Below, in pieces: positions 6,819 through 16,008 of a stretch of 45,147 nucleotides of DNA; the first letter of the stretch is position 1, and the number at the start of each line of letters is the position of its first letter. The stretch comes from an uncultured Propionibacteriaceae bacterium (GTDB lineage Bacteria; Actinomycetota; Actinomycetes; Propionibacteriales; Propionibacteriaceae): assembly GCA_937965785.1 (NCBI GenBank), contig CALCKT010000019.1, positions 1-45,147 of the forward strand, in the 5' to 3' direction. Made by a program: the position numbers and the translations under genes. Below the pieces are notes generated by a model. It was given only the letters and a program-made list of their open reading frames with translations, was not told the DNA's origin and did no database searches.

Positions 6819-7085
6819 TCATCGGGCGTCGTCGGTGTGGGACATTCTCCAGGCCTCGACTTGGTAGTCTTTCGCGGCGTCGAGGATGACGCCGATACCT
6901 GCGCGTTGGGGGCCGTCTCGGCCGTCGAGGCCTTCGCCTTCGGGGTGCCGGAATTTCACGTCGTCGTAGATGGCTTGTATGACCTCAACTAGGAGGTCTG
7001 CGCGTTCCTTCGCTGTCCTGCCTTCTGGGGCCTGGCGAAGGAACCCCGCCACCGCTTCCAAGGTTTTGTTCATGTCAGTGTTCAT
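6819..7085 (-). CDS. Small unknown protein (88 aa)
   Basis: Begins MNTDMNKTLEAVAGFLRQAP; a second start at Met 5 (7073) is possible, and neither has a clear ribosome-binding site. Mostly helical, with an acidic-basic middle (EVIQAIYDDVKFRHPEGEG) and a C-terminal AAKDYQVEAWRM. It lies 40 bases after the HNH gene on the same strand, probably in one transcript with 7125-8004. Family not recognised. Confidence 0.5.
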   Translation of the reverse strand: MNTDMNKTLEAVAGFLRQAPEGRTAKERADLLVEVIQAIYDDVKFRHPEGEGLDGRDGPQRAGIGVILDAAKDYQVEAWRMSHTDDAR

Positions 7086-7124
7086 GACATGAGGATAACC
7101 CCGGGTGTTTGTCCCAGCGCTTGC

Positions 7125-7616
7125 TTACCAGAGGGTGGGTTGGAGTCGATCGCCTTCTGGGAGTCCGGCCTCAGAGGCTGTTTGGAGGTTGGTGCCGGTG
7201 AGGGCGGCTGTGCGGAGGGCTTCGGCGCGGCCGCGGGGGCCGCGGGTGTCTCGTAGGGGGGAGCCGGGGGTGTGGTGGCGTTGCCACCATTCTGTGGTGT
7301 TCTCGGCAGCGGTGCCGGCAGCCCAGTGGGTGGGGGTTTGGCAGGAGGGTTCGTCACAGAGGTGACGGATGACGTCGGCGGCTAGGAGCGCGTCGAGCCC
7401 GTAGGTGATGGCGTAGCCGAAGCGGTGGGCGATCATGACTAGGTCGCGACCGTCGGTTCGTTGTCCGACCCAGAATCGTCCATGCCCTTTGCTGGAGATT
7501 GCTCCGGTCCAGATGCGGCAGCCGGAGTCAAGTGTTGTGGCGGAGATCAGGTTCCGCCACCGTTCGATGACTGCCGGGTCTTCGAGGAAGGGCCGGAGTT
7601 CATCCACCGAAGCCAT
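7125..7616 (-). CDS. HNH endonuclease-like protein
   Basis: 163 residues from ATG 7616. It has the HNH_3 layout of phage and homing nucleases: GCRIWTGAISSKGHGRFWVG, then AHRFGYAITYG, then HLCDEPSCQTPTHWAAGTAAEN. In the usual C-x-NP-x-H pattern the Asn is Thr here (TPTH), so activity is uncertain. The gene overlaps the end of the upstream coiled-coil gene by 17 bases, implying translational coupling. It could be a free-standing homing nuclease or part of the relaxase-proximal module. Confidence 0.7.
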   Translation of the reverse strand: MASVDELRPFLEDPAVIERWRNLISATTLDSGCRIWTGAISSKGHGRFWVGQRTDGRDLVMIAHRFGYAITYGLDALLAADVIRHLCDEPSCQTPTHWAAGTAAENTTEWWQRHHTPGSPLRDTRGPRGRAEALRTAALTGTNLQTASEAGLPEGDRLQPTLW

Positions 7617-8004
7617 CGCCGGGCTTCTCTTCTTCGACCGGTTCCGGCTCGGCGGTTTCCTCGGGCGACTCCGGGGTGGGGGAGGCCTCGACCGAAGATG
7701 CTTCCTCAGCTGCGGTCGGGGTTTCCGGCGGGACGGTGACGCGGAGGAGCCGGCGTACTTCTGCGAGTTCGAGCTGGCACAGCTTGGCGACCTCGGTGTG
7801 GTCGTCGACCAGGGCAGCGAGGTCTTGAACGGTTTTGGCTTGCGCCTGCTCAGCAGACACAGCCTTCGCGCGTGCTGCTTCCAGCCGGGTGGTGGCGCGG
7901 TAGAAGGCGGACAGGGCCTTCTCGATCTTCTTCTCCTTCTCCAGCAGCTTCCGTCGTCTCTCTGCCTGTGCTTTTCTCGCCTGTTCTCTAGCAGCAACCG
8001 CCAT
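7600..8004 (-). CDS. Coiled-coil protein next to the relaxase, possible relaxosome accessory
   Basis: 134 residues from ATG 8004, chosen because GGGAGG lies six bases upstream. Residues 5-40 are strongly basic and heptad-like (EQARKAQAERRRKLLEKEKK); residues 40-90 continue as coiled coil; the last 45 are Pro/Glu-rich and disordered. It is divergent from the relaxase across 178 bases, the place where oriT-binding accessory proteins are often encoded, but no DNA-binding fold is visible. The role is inferred from position. Confidence 0.6.
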   Translation of the reverse strand: MAVAAREQARKAQAERRRKLLEKEKKIEKALSAFYRATTRLEAARAKAVSAEQAQAKTVQDLAALVDDHTEVAKLCQLELAEVRRLLRVTVPPETPTAAEEASSVEASPTPESPEETAEPEPVEEEKPGDGFGG

Positions 8005-8182
8005 GGTCAACCTCCCGTGCCTTCAATGTTCCAGTCCTAACATCCTACCTCACCCTTACTCTCTGCCCTCCTAACACCGCCCCCACAAATTTTTCTGTTT
8101 TCATCCGACACACCTCTTGCACTTCGGAGAGGTATGCTGGAGTCCCTGGTCAGGGAAGGGGATGGGAGGGAGGTGGGTCCTG
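8005..8182. other. Candidate origin of transfer between divergent genes
   Basis: Between the coiled-coil gene and the relaxase lie two small inverted repeats: ACCTCT/AGAGGT around ten bases (8112-8133) and TCCCTG/CAGGGA around GT (8143-8156). The run CACAAATTTTTCTGTTTTC (about 8084) is markedly AT-richer than its surroundings. MobF relaxases commonly nick close to their own gene beside such repeats. No known nic sequence was matched. Confidence 0.35.
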
Positions 8183-11100
8183 GTGACTGCTTCGCTGCAT
8201 AAGATCTCGGCGGGGGATGGGTATGAGTATCTGACGAAGCAGGTGGCGGCGTTTGATGACACGAACCTTGGCCGCCAGAAGCTGGCTGAGTATTACGCGG
8301 AGAAGGGGGAGTCGCCGGGGCGCTGGCTGGGTAAAGGTTTGGAGGGGTTGGGGGAGTTTGGTGACTGCTTCGCTGTCGCTGTGGGGTCGGTGGTGCGTGA
8401 GGATCAGATGCGTGCCTTGTTCGGGTCTGGTCGCCACCCGGAGGCTGATGCGATCGAGAAGCAAGCGCTGGACGCGGGGCTGAAACCGGAGAAGGCGTTG
8501 AAGGCGTCGCAGCTGGGGCGGGTGTTCAAGGACGGCACCAGTGGCCAGTTCCACGACTTGTTGCGGCGTGCGTATACCGCGTGGAATGAGGAGCATGGGC
8601 GTCGTCGGGGGGCGCGGATCCCTGATGAGGTTCGGGCGGGGATCCGCACGGTGCTTGCGGAGAAAACGTTCGTCAAGCGGTATGGGCGGAAACCGTTGAG
8701 CAGGCAGGAACTCGACGGGCATTTGAAGCAGGAGTTGCGAGGTGATGGGGGCCGGTCTTGTGCCGGGTTCGATGTCACGTTTTCTCCGGTGAAGTCGGTT
8801 TCGGCGTTGTGGGCGATCGCGGGTCGTGAGGTCGCTGGGGTGATTGAGCAGGCCCAGGACGAGGCTGTGCAGGATGCTGTTGCGTGGTTGGAGCAGCAGG
8901 CTGCCTATACGCGGCGGGGGGTTCGTGGGGCACGTCAGGTTGAGACGAAGGGGTTGTTGGCGGCGCAGTTCGTGCATCGGGATTCCCGGGCGGGGGATCC
9001 TGATCTCCACACCCATGTTGCGATCTCCAACAAGGTTCAGGACGCAGCGGATGGGGCCTGGCTTGCGTTGGATGGTCGTGTGATCTACCAGCTGATGGTT
9101 GCGGCATCGGAGCGGTACAACTCCAGTATGGAGCGGATCCTGACCGACAAGTTGGGGGTTGGGTTTCGGGTTCGGGAGTCGGATTCTGGGCGGCGATCGA
9201 TCCGTGAGATCGACGGGATTCCGCAGGAGTTGATCGAGGCTTGGTCAACCCGTCGTGATGCAATCACTGCACGTCAGGAAGAGTTGGTGGCCGCTTTCGA
9301 GCAGCGTCACTTGCGGCCACCCACACCGGTGGAGACGCTCGCGTTGGCGCAGCAAGCAACTCTGGAAACCAGGGAAGCGAAACACGAACCCCGTTCCCTG
9401 GCTGAGCAGCGCGCTACCTGGCGCAGCCAAGCAGCCGAGATCCTGGGTGGCGAATCCCTGGTCGATGACATGGCGGCCGGGGTGTTGAACCGGCGAACCA
9501 GAACCCGAATGGTTGATACGGTTCTGGTGGATCGAGTGGCTGAGCGGGTTGTGGGGGCACTCGAAGAACGGCGTGCGACGTGGCAGATTCAGCACGTCAC
9601 CGCGGAGGTAGAACGGCAGGTTCGTGGCCTCGGTGTGGCGGCTGGGCAGTATCACGACTTGGTGGCGCGTGTCATTGATGCTGTTGTTGAGCAGCAGTCG
9701 ATTCCGGTTGTGACAGATCCCGAAGCGGCGATCGAAGTGCCGGCTGAGTTGCGGCGCAGTGATGGCGCGTCCATGTATGAGCGGGTCCACCAGCTGCGCT
9801 ACACCAGCCGCCGGATCCTCGAAGCTGAGGAGTTCATTCGGGAGACCGCCCGCAGCCAAGATGGCGCCACCGTTGGGGAAGAAGCCGTCACCGTTGCGCT
9901 ACTGGAATCAGTTGCCAACGGCATCGAACTGAATCCACAGCAAACCCGCCTGGTACGCGAGTTCGCGACTTCTGGTAGCCGGGTGCAGCTCGCGTTGGCT
10001 CCGGCCGGCACAGGTAAAACCACGGCCATGCGGGTCCTCGCCAGGGCGTGGGAGAACGGTGGCGGCACCGTGATCGCGGCTGCTCCCACTCACGTTGCTG
10101 TTGATGGATTGCAGGCGGCCATGGACGCCCCGGGCGGCACGATCGCGTCGCTGACAGCCGCTCTCACCCACGGAACCGCGTTGCCGGCATGGGCAGAGAG
10201 CATCAACGCCGGCAGCCTCGTCGTGGTTGACGAGGCCGGCATGGCCGGCACCTTCGAACTCGCCGAACTCATCAGCTTCGCGACCTCGCGTGGCGCCTCC
10301 ATACGACTCATCGGTGATCACCAACAACTCGCCGCCGTCGCCGCCGGCGGAGTGCTCCGCGACATCGCCGCCGACGACACCGTCGCCACCGTCACCCTCG
10401 ATGAAGTCATGCGTTTCGTCGATCCCGACGAAGCCGCCGCATCCTTGTCCCTACGCGAAGGCAACACCGACGCGCTTGGCTACTACCTCGACCACGACCG
10501 GATCCACACCGTCGCCGACGATGTCGCCAGCGAAGTCATCACCGCCGCCTGGCAGGCAGACATCGATCGCGGCTGGGAAACCGTGATGATCACCGCCACC
10601 AACGAAGACGCCACCCGGCTGAATCGTCTCGCCCGCCAACACCTCATCACCACCGGTGTCGTCGACGGCGACCAGGCATCGGTGGCGTTGCGTGATGGAA
10701 ACCACGCCAGCACCGGAGACATCATCGTCACCCGCACCAACGACCGTAACCTCACCGTGTCGGCTACCGACTATGTGAAGAACCGGCAACGCTGGCGCGT
10801 CGTCCACGTCAACGATGACGGCTCCCTACAAGTACAAGGCACCGAACACGGCCTAGCAGCCACCCTGCCCGCCAAGTACGTCACCGAATCCTGTGAACTG
10901 GGCTACGCCGGCACCAGCCACTCCGCCCAAGGCATCACCGTCGACTCCACCCACACCCTCATCACCGGCGTGGAAAGCCGCCAGAACCTGTACGTGGCAA
11001 TGTCACGCGGCCGCCACGAAAACCACACCTGGGTGACCACCGGAGCCGCCGAGGAATCCGGCATCTTCATGGAAACCCTCGAACCCCCCACCCCTGTGGA

Positions 11101-13885
11101 GGTCCTCGAAGCTCTCTTCAGCCGTGATGGTCAAGCCGTCTCGGCAACCACCCAAACCCGACTCGCCGAAGATCCACAACTCCTCCTGCAACACCACGCC
11201 ACGATCTGGCAAGACAGCATCGCCAGTGGCCTCGCCGCCGTCGCCGGCGAAGAAACCTGTGCCCGGATCGATGAACACATCGAGGAACGGATCCCAGGCG
11301 CCCAGGACATGCGAGGCTACACCGAGCTGCGTACCCAGATGCTCGCTCTCGAACTCACCAGCCGCGACGCCTGCTCCATCTTCGACGTCGCGTTGGCGTC
11401 ACGTCCCATGGGAGACGCCCGTAACCCTGTAGCCGTCATGACCTGGCGTCTCGCCAAAGACCACATCGACCTGCGCGGTGGCGGACCCCTACCAAGCCTG
11501 TGGCACATCCCCGACCCCGTAGCCGGTCTCCTGCCACCCGAATGGCAGGAATACCTCCACCACCGCCACGACCTGGTCACCGACACCGCCACCAGAATGC
11601 GTGACCTGGTCACCGAGTGGCTCAACCAACCCGAGACCGCACCGGCATGGAGTCGCCCCTACCTGGACGCCCCCGACCTGGTCAGCGACATGGCCCTCTT
11701 CCGCGCCAGTGTTGGTGTCCCCGACTCCGACCTCACCCCCCTCGGCCCGAAAGCACAATTCGTCAACGAACGCCAATGGCAATACCAGCTGCGGGATCAG
11801 GCCGCCCACCACACCGGCACCCACACCAACCGCTGGCAGCTGCCACAAGCCGTCATCAACGATCCCTACTGGCCCGTGCTCCACGCCCGCCTCAACGCAC
11901 GCGCACAAGCAGGCATCAACGTCGACGACACCCTCCACGAAGCCCTACAACAAGGCCCCCTCCCCACCGAACACCCCGCAGCCGCCCTGTGGTACCGACT
12001 CTGCGACGATCTTCAAAACGTGCAGAGACCGAACTGGGATGGTGCGCTACGTGAGGTCCTCGGCAACAAATTGGTTGACGATGCTGCTGCGTTGCAGTCG
12101 TGGAGCCGTCTGGCAGCAGTCGTCCGTAGGTTGGAGGCCGATGGTCATGACCCACAGCCTGTGGTTGCCGCAGCAGCGACCCTGCTGCCCCGTGATGTCA
12201 GTAGCGATGCGTTGGTCCCGCTGCTGACCCAGTACATCAATGACGTCCTGCATCCACCTGCGGAGGAGGTCATTGATGTTGTTCACGACCCTGACGCTGA
12301 TGTCGATTTTGAGTTGTTGCTCACCACCAGACCCCAACCCCTCAGCGACGAGGACCTTCCCGGAGATACTGAGCAACAGGAACGAAATCAACGTGATTTG
12401 GACGACGATCTGCCTCCTGTGGCTTTGGTTGATGATGTCAAAGACAGTGCGGATCTGCCAGAGACCGTGGAGCGTCAGGAATCCCTGGAGGTTGAGGAAC
12501 AGCGCCGCAGTGAAGCCGCAACACCTCAACTTGATGAGTGGTATATCCCTGCTGGATCGGTGGTCGCTGATGACTCTGCGCAGGTCGTCGAGACTTCAGC
12601 TGGGGTCGGTCGAGACCGGATCGTAGAGCTGAATGAACAGGCAGCGGAGTTCTATCGCAGCTGCTACAAAGACTCCGGTGCGGCGGCTTATCTGGCTGGT
12701 CGGTTGGGAACTGATCTGAGTGATCAAGGCAGGGTCGTGGTGGGTTACGCCCCTGTCGGGAACAAGCTTGTTGTGCATCTGCGTGACCACGGCGCCAGCG
12801 ACGGGGAACTGGTTGAGGCAGGTTTGGCGAAGTGGGGATGCCGGGGTGAGTTGATCGATGTATTCCGGGATCGGTTGATGTTTGGCATCCACACCAGCCA
12901 AGGCGAGTTAGCTGGGTTCATCGGGCGTGCCGCACCAGGTGCTGGTCCTAGGGTTCCGAAGTACCTCAACACACCTGGCACCAAGGTGTTCACCAAGGGA
13001 GAAGTGCTTTTCGGGTTGCCCGAGTACCAAGATCTTATCGATGCAGGGGCAGAAATCGTGCGCGTGGAAGGGCCGATGGATGCGTTGGCGATCACCGTGG
13101 CCACCGACGGCAAGGCTGTAGGGGTGGCACCTTTGGGGACTGCCTTGACCCAGGCTCAGGTCGAGGAGATCGCCCGTAACGGCCGTCGGGTGTGGGAGGC
13201 TACCGACACCGATGTCGCCGGGATGAAGGCCGCTGCGAAAGACTTTGAGCGGTACACGGCAGCGGGGATCACCGCGAAACAGTGGGTTCTGCTTCCTCCC
13301 GATGGGGAAACCACGGTGAAGGACCCGGCTGAGCTGCTCCAGTATCCCCAGGGCCGCGATCTTCTCCAAAAGCCTTTGCAGTGGGGGGATGTGGCACCCA
13401 CTCTTGCCGGAACATTGCTCCGGCGGCTCGTGGAAGAGCATGGGCCGCGACTTGCCCAGGACGGAGCTGCGGTCCGTGTTGGGCTGGTACGTGAAGCAGC
13501 ACGGCTCATCTCGCAGCTTCCCCCCACGGAGTGGGAGACTCACATCATGTTGACGGCGGAAGCATTCAGTAGGGCCAATCCGCAGGAGGATCTGACATGG
13601 AACATCGAACTGATCACAGCGGAAACTTACGACGCAGCAGAGGTGACCCACCCGCACTGGGTCGAGGATCCGTACCAGAATGCTCCGGTCGTGCGGCAGG
13701 TACCGACGTCGCGGACACAGGATCGGCATGAAGCCACTCGGGAAGCGCTCAGGAAGGCACGGGAGATCTTGGATCGCATGAATCAGAAAGAACAGCTTCC
13801 TGGGCAGGAACAACGCAGCCCGAACCATCCCAGACACCATGATGATGCGTCTGTTCAGCGTGACGATCTTCATCGGCGACTATGA
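8183..13885 (+). CDS. traA: MobF relaxase-helicase fused to a DnaG-like primase (TOPRIM) domain
   Basis: 1900 residues from GTG 8183, preceded by GGGAGGT eight bases upstream. N-terminus: TrwC-type relaxase with candidate catalytic tyrosines in GDGYEYLTKQV and the three-His metal motif VHRDSRAGDPDLHTHVAISN near residue 267. Middle: RecD2/TraI-like helicase with Walker A (LAPAGTGKTTAM, about 607) and Walker B (VVDEAGMAG, about 681). Residues 1475-1710: DnaG-type core with VEGPMDALA (TOPRIM Glu, about 1627) and WEATDTDVAG (Asp-x-Asp, about 1674); I see no CHC2 zinc finger. The protein would nick oriT, unwind the strand and possibly prime the complementary strand in the recipient. Symbol by family convention. 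Confidence 0.9.
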   Translation: MTASLHKISAGDGYEYLTKQVAAFDDTNLGRQKLAEYYAEKGESPGRWLGKGLEGLGEFGDCFAVAVGSVVREDQMRALFGSGRHPEADAIEKQALDAGLKPEKALKASQLGRVFKDGTSGQFHDLLRRAYTAWNEEHGRRRGARIPDEVRAGIRTVLAEKTFVKRYGRKPLSRQELDGHLKQELRGDGGRSCAGFDVTFSPVKSVSALWAIAGREVAGVIEQAQDEAVQDAVAWLEQQAAYTRRGVRGARQVETKGLLAAQFVHRDSRAGDPDLHTHVAISNKVQDAADGAWLALDGRVIYQLMVAASERYNSSMERILTDKLGVGFRVRESDSGRRSIREIDGIPQELIEAWSTRRDAITARQEELVAAFEQRHLRPPTPVETLALAQQATLETREAKHEPRSLAEQRATWRSQAAEILGGESLVDDMAAGVLNRRTRTRMVDTVLVDRVAERVVGALEERRATWQIQHVTAEVERQVRGLGVAAGQYHDLVARVIDAVVEQQSIPVVTDPEAAIEVPAELRRSDGASMYERVHQLRYTSRRILEAEEFIRETARSQDGATVGEEAVTVALLESVANGIELNPQQTRLVREFATSGSRVQLALAPAGTGKTTAMRVLARAWENGGGTVIAAAPTHVAVDGLQAAMDAPGGTIASLTAALTHGTALPAWAESINAGSLVVVDEAGMAGTFELAELISFATSRGASIRLIGDHQQLAAVAAGGVLRDIAADDTVATVTLDEVMRFVDPDEAAASLSLREGNTDALGYYLDHDRIHTVADDVASEVITAAWQADIDRGWETVMITATNEDATRLNRLARQHLITTGVVDGDQASVALRDGNHASTGDIIVTRTNDRNLTVSATDYVKNRQRWRVVHVNDDGSLQVQGTEHGLAATLPAKYVTESCELGYAGTSHSAQGITVDSTHTLITGVESRQNLYVAMSRGRHENHTWVTTGAAEESGIFMETLEPPTPVEVLEALFSRDGQAVSATTQTRLAEDPQLLLQHHATIWQDSIASGLAAVAGEETCARIDEHIEERIPGAQDMRGYTELRTQMLALELTSRDACSIFDVALASRPMGDARNPVAVMTWRLAKDHIDLRGGGPLPSLWHIPDPVAGLLPPEWQEYLHHRHDLVTDTATRMRDLVTEWLNQPETAPAWSRPYLDAPDLVSDMALFRASVGVPDSDLTPLGPKAQFVNERQWQYQLRDQAAHHTGTHTNRWQLPQAVINDPYWPVLHARLNARAQAGINVDDTLHEALQQGPLPTEHPAAALWYRLCDDLQNVQRPNWDGALREVLGNKLVDDAAALQSWSRLAAVVRRLEADGHDPQPVVAAAATLLPRDVSSDALVPLLTQYINDVLHPPAEEVIDVVHDPDADVDFELLLTTRPQPLSDEDLPGDTEQQERNQRDLDDDLPPVALVDDVKDSADLPETVERQESLEVEEQRRSEAATPQLDEWYIPAGSVVADDSAQVVETSAGVGRDRIVELNEQAAEFYRSCYKDSGAAAYLAGRLGTDLSDQGRVVVGYAPVGNKLVVHLRDHGASDGELVEAGLAKWGCRGELIDVFRDRLMFGIHTSQGELAGFIGRAAPGAGPRVPKYLNTPGTKVFTKGEVLFGLPEYQDLIDAGAEIVRVEGPMDALAITVATDGKAVGVAPLGTALTQAQVEEIARNGRRVWEATDTDVAGMKAAAKDFERYTAAGITAKQWVLLPPDGETTVKDPAELLQYPQGRDLLQKPLQWGDVAPTLAGTLLRRLVEEHGPRLAQDGAAVRVGLVREAARLISQLPPTEWETHIMLTAEAFSRANPQEDLTWNIELITAETYDAAEVTHPHWVEDPYQNAPVVRQVPTSRTQDRHEATREALRKAREILDRMNQKEQLPGQEQRSPNHPRHHDDASVQRDDLHRRL

Positions 13886-14082
13886 CGGAGGCCATAGATT
13901 CAAATGTGGGTGCGCGTTGGGTCATGCTTGGGTGGCGATCGCCGTCGCATCCGTTCTGGTTAGACGGACTGCAACCTTGAGCAGGTCTTGGTCAATGGGC
14001 ACATGCCGAAGGCTGACCAGCGTGGCCGCATCGGCAAGCTCTGGGGGTCGCCCTAGGACACCTCGGCATCGAGGAAAAGAGG

Positions 14083-14463
14083 TCAGTGGTCCCCCCACCC
14101 GGCAGCACCGCTGTTGCGTTTGATGTGGACACGGATCCGTTCTTCTGTTTCCGCGCGAATGCGGTGCCAGGATGTTTTGTCCCAGCCGGTGGCATTTGGG
14201 GCCTTCATTTCAAGGTAGGCCTTATACAGTGCTTGCAGTTCCGACATCACAGCATTGTTGGTCCACCAGTCCTTTAGGAGAGCCCCCATGTAGAACGTCG
14301 GGTTGAGGAACGTGTCCACCCAGTGTTTGAGGCTCTCCGTTGCGGCAGGCCACGGATTGTGTTCCACCTGTTCGAGGTCTTCGACTCTCTCTGCCAGGTC
14401 TTCGACTCTCTCTGCCAACTGCGAGAGTAACTCGGCCAGCTGGGAGTCGTCGTCGCTGGTCAT
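14083..14463 (-). CDS. DUF4913-like protein, last gene of the transfer operon
   Basis: 126 residues. It starts with an acidic coiled coil containing a near-exact heptad duplication (LAERVED twice, residues 15-30), then the pattern seen in actinobacterial DUF4913 proteins: HWVDTFLNPTFYMGALLKDW, WW, and an ALYKAYLEM helix. Its ATG overlaps the TraG stop by four bases (14460-14463). Proteins of this kind sit beside transfer genes in actinobacterial plasmids; function unknown. Confidence 0.6.
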   Translation of the reverse strand: MTSDDDSQLAELLSQLAERVEDLAERVEDLEQVEHNPWPAATESLKHWVDTFLNPTFYMGALLKDWWTNNAVMSELQALYKAYLEMKAPNATGWDKTSWHRIRAETEERIRVHIKRNSGAAGWGDH

Positions 14464-16007
14464 CGTTTGCGTCCTTTCGTGGCGGAACGGCGGCTGTGGG
14501 CCTTGTCAAAACGTTCCGCCACGTCGATTGGGATTTGTGCACGGAGTTTCTTGTCTTCGAACCATGCTGGAAGGCATCCCAGGATGGGGGGATGATGACC
14601 AGCGATGATGATGGCCTGATCCCGGTGCAGTTGGCGTAGCCACCAAGCGGGGGCGACAGGTTTCTCCACCCAGCTAGTGGTGGTTGAGGAGCCGTCCTTG
14701 TTCTCAGAGTGAGATGTTTGTTTCATCGAGTCCTGTCCAATCTTATCGGACAGGTGCACCAAGGTCTCATGATCGGAGATCCCGGGCAGATAGATCTTGG
14801 TGTAGTGGTTAGAGACGATGGTACGGGCTTTGGCGCGACCGTAGATTGATTCGATCTGTCCTTCGTCTTGCCAAACGCTGACCAGCAGCATTCCTTGCCC
14901 GGCACCAGCGCTGGCGAGATAGTCTAGACGACGCAGCGGTGCGATATTCGCAGCTTCGTCAAGGGCCAGTAGGAGGGGCGGGTCAAGGGCGATGGAACCT
15001 CGTTGCATGTATCGGTGCTCGACCCGCATGGTGATTGCGTTTACGAGGCATTCGTAGATGGGGGTGAATCGTGCCTGTTCCGTGGCAGGGGAGACCATGT
15101 AGAGGGTGCCGTGGGCTTCGATCAGTTTGTCTAGGTCAAGCAGGTCCGGGTCGTCGGCGAAGACGTTCACAGCAGCCGCAATACGTGGGTGGGTCCAGCC
15201 TTCGAGGATGGTTGCTGCTGTGGCGAGGACGGAGGACTTGGTTTCATGGACAAGTTCGACGAAACGAGCCCAGTAGGTGCTGGCTTGTTCTTCTCCGAGT
15301 TGATCGAGTTCGTGAGTGACGAAGTCCTCGTTGGCGCGGCCGCCGACTACAAGGTTCGCGACATCGCCCATGTGGCGGCCGTTCTGGGCTGCAAGGAACA
15401 TCAACGGGGCGAGGAGGAATCGGGCTTGGGCGTCCCAGAACTCACTGTTCCTCACGCCGCCGGTAGCGTCTGCCTTGCTGGATTCTTGAATCCAGCGGGC
15501 AGCATCGAGAGCATCAGCCCAAGTGGCGATGTAGGCCAGAGGAGACCAGGTGGCTTGGCCGAGGCTACCTGATGGGTCGAATACCCATACGGGACCGTTA
15601 TCTTCACGTCGGGATCGGGTGAGTTCCAGCAGATCGCCCTTAACACTGGTCACCACGGCAGGACCGTGGTGACGCAACACGGTACGAACGACATACCGGG
15701 GCGTCTTCCCGGCTCCACTTGGAGCCATGATCATCGCTGAACGCAGTGGGGGGTTTGCAAGATCATGACCATCGAGTTGCCCGATCCACAACCGGCGTGG
15801 ATCAGGCTCGGGATCATCTCCAAGATCCTTGCGGACGGTTTTCCACTGAGCCCAATTGCTGGAACTGAGCCTTTCTGACTCTAGTGCGCTGCTGGAGTGA
15901 GAGCTGGGCATCACATACCCGATGACCAGCCCCAGTAAACTGGCCACGATGATGACCCCAAGCAGCCCCAGCAGCAGGGTCCATAGGTTCAACCCGAAAG
16001 GTAGCAT
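14460..16007 (-). CDS. traG: Type IV coupling protein (VirD4/TraG family)
   Basis: 515 residues. Two N-terminal membrane segments (residues 5-32) precede the ATPase. Walker A is APSGAGKTP (about residue 95-101), Walker B is LLLALDEAANIAP (about 355), followed by SVWQDEGQIESIYG and NHYTKIYLPG, all typical of TraG/VirD4. It links the relaxosome to the secretion channel at the inner membrane. It is shorter than many family members and lacks an obvious all-alpha specificity domain. One base separates it from the upstream ATPase gene. Confidence 0.9.
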   Translation of the reverse strand: MLPFGLNLWTLLLGLLGVIIVASLLGLVIGYVMPSSHSSSALESERLSSSNWAQWKTVRKDLGDDPEPDPRRLWIGQLDGHDLANPPLRSAMIMAPSGAGKTPRYVVRTVLRHHGPAVVTSVKGDLLELTRSRREDNGPVWVFDPSGSLGQATWSPLAYIATWADALDAARWIQESSKADATGGVRNSEFWDAQARFLLAPLMFLAAQNGRHMGDVANLVVGGRANEDFVTHELDQLGEEQASTYWARFVELVHETKSSVLATAATILEGWTHPRIAAAVNVFADDPDLLDLDKLIEAHGTLYMVSPATEQARFTPIYECLVNAITMRVEHRYMQRGSIALDPPLLLALDEAANIAPLRRLDYLASAGAGQGMLLVSVWQDEGQIESIYGRAKARTIVSNHYTKIYLPGISDHETLVHLSDKIGQDSMKQTSHSENKDGSSTTTSWVEKPVAPAWWLRQLHRDQAIIIAGHHPPILGCLPAWFEDKKLRAQIPIDVAERFDKAHSRRSATKGRKR

Positions 16008-16008
16008 C

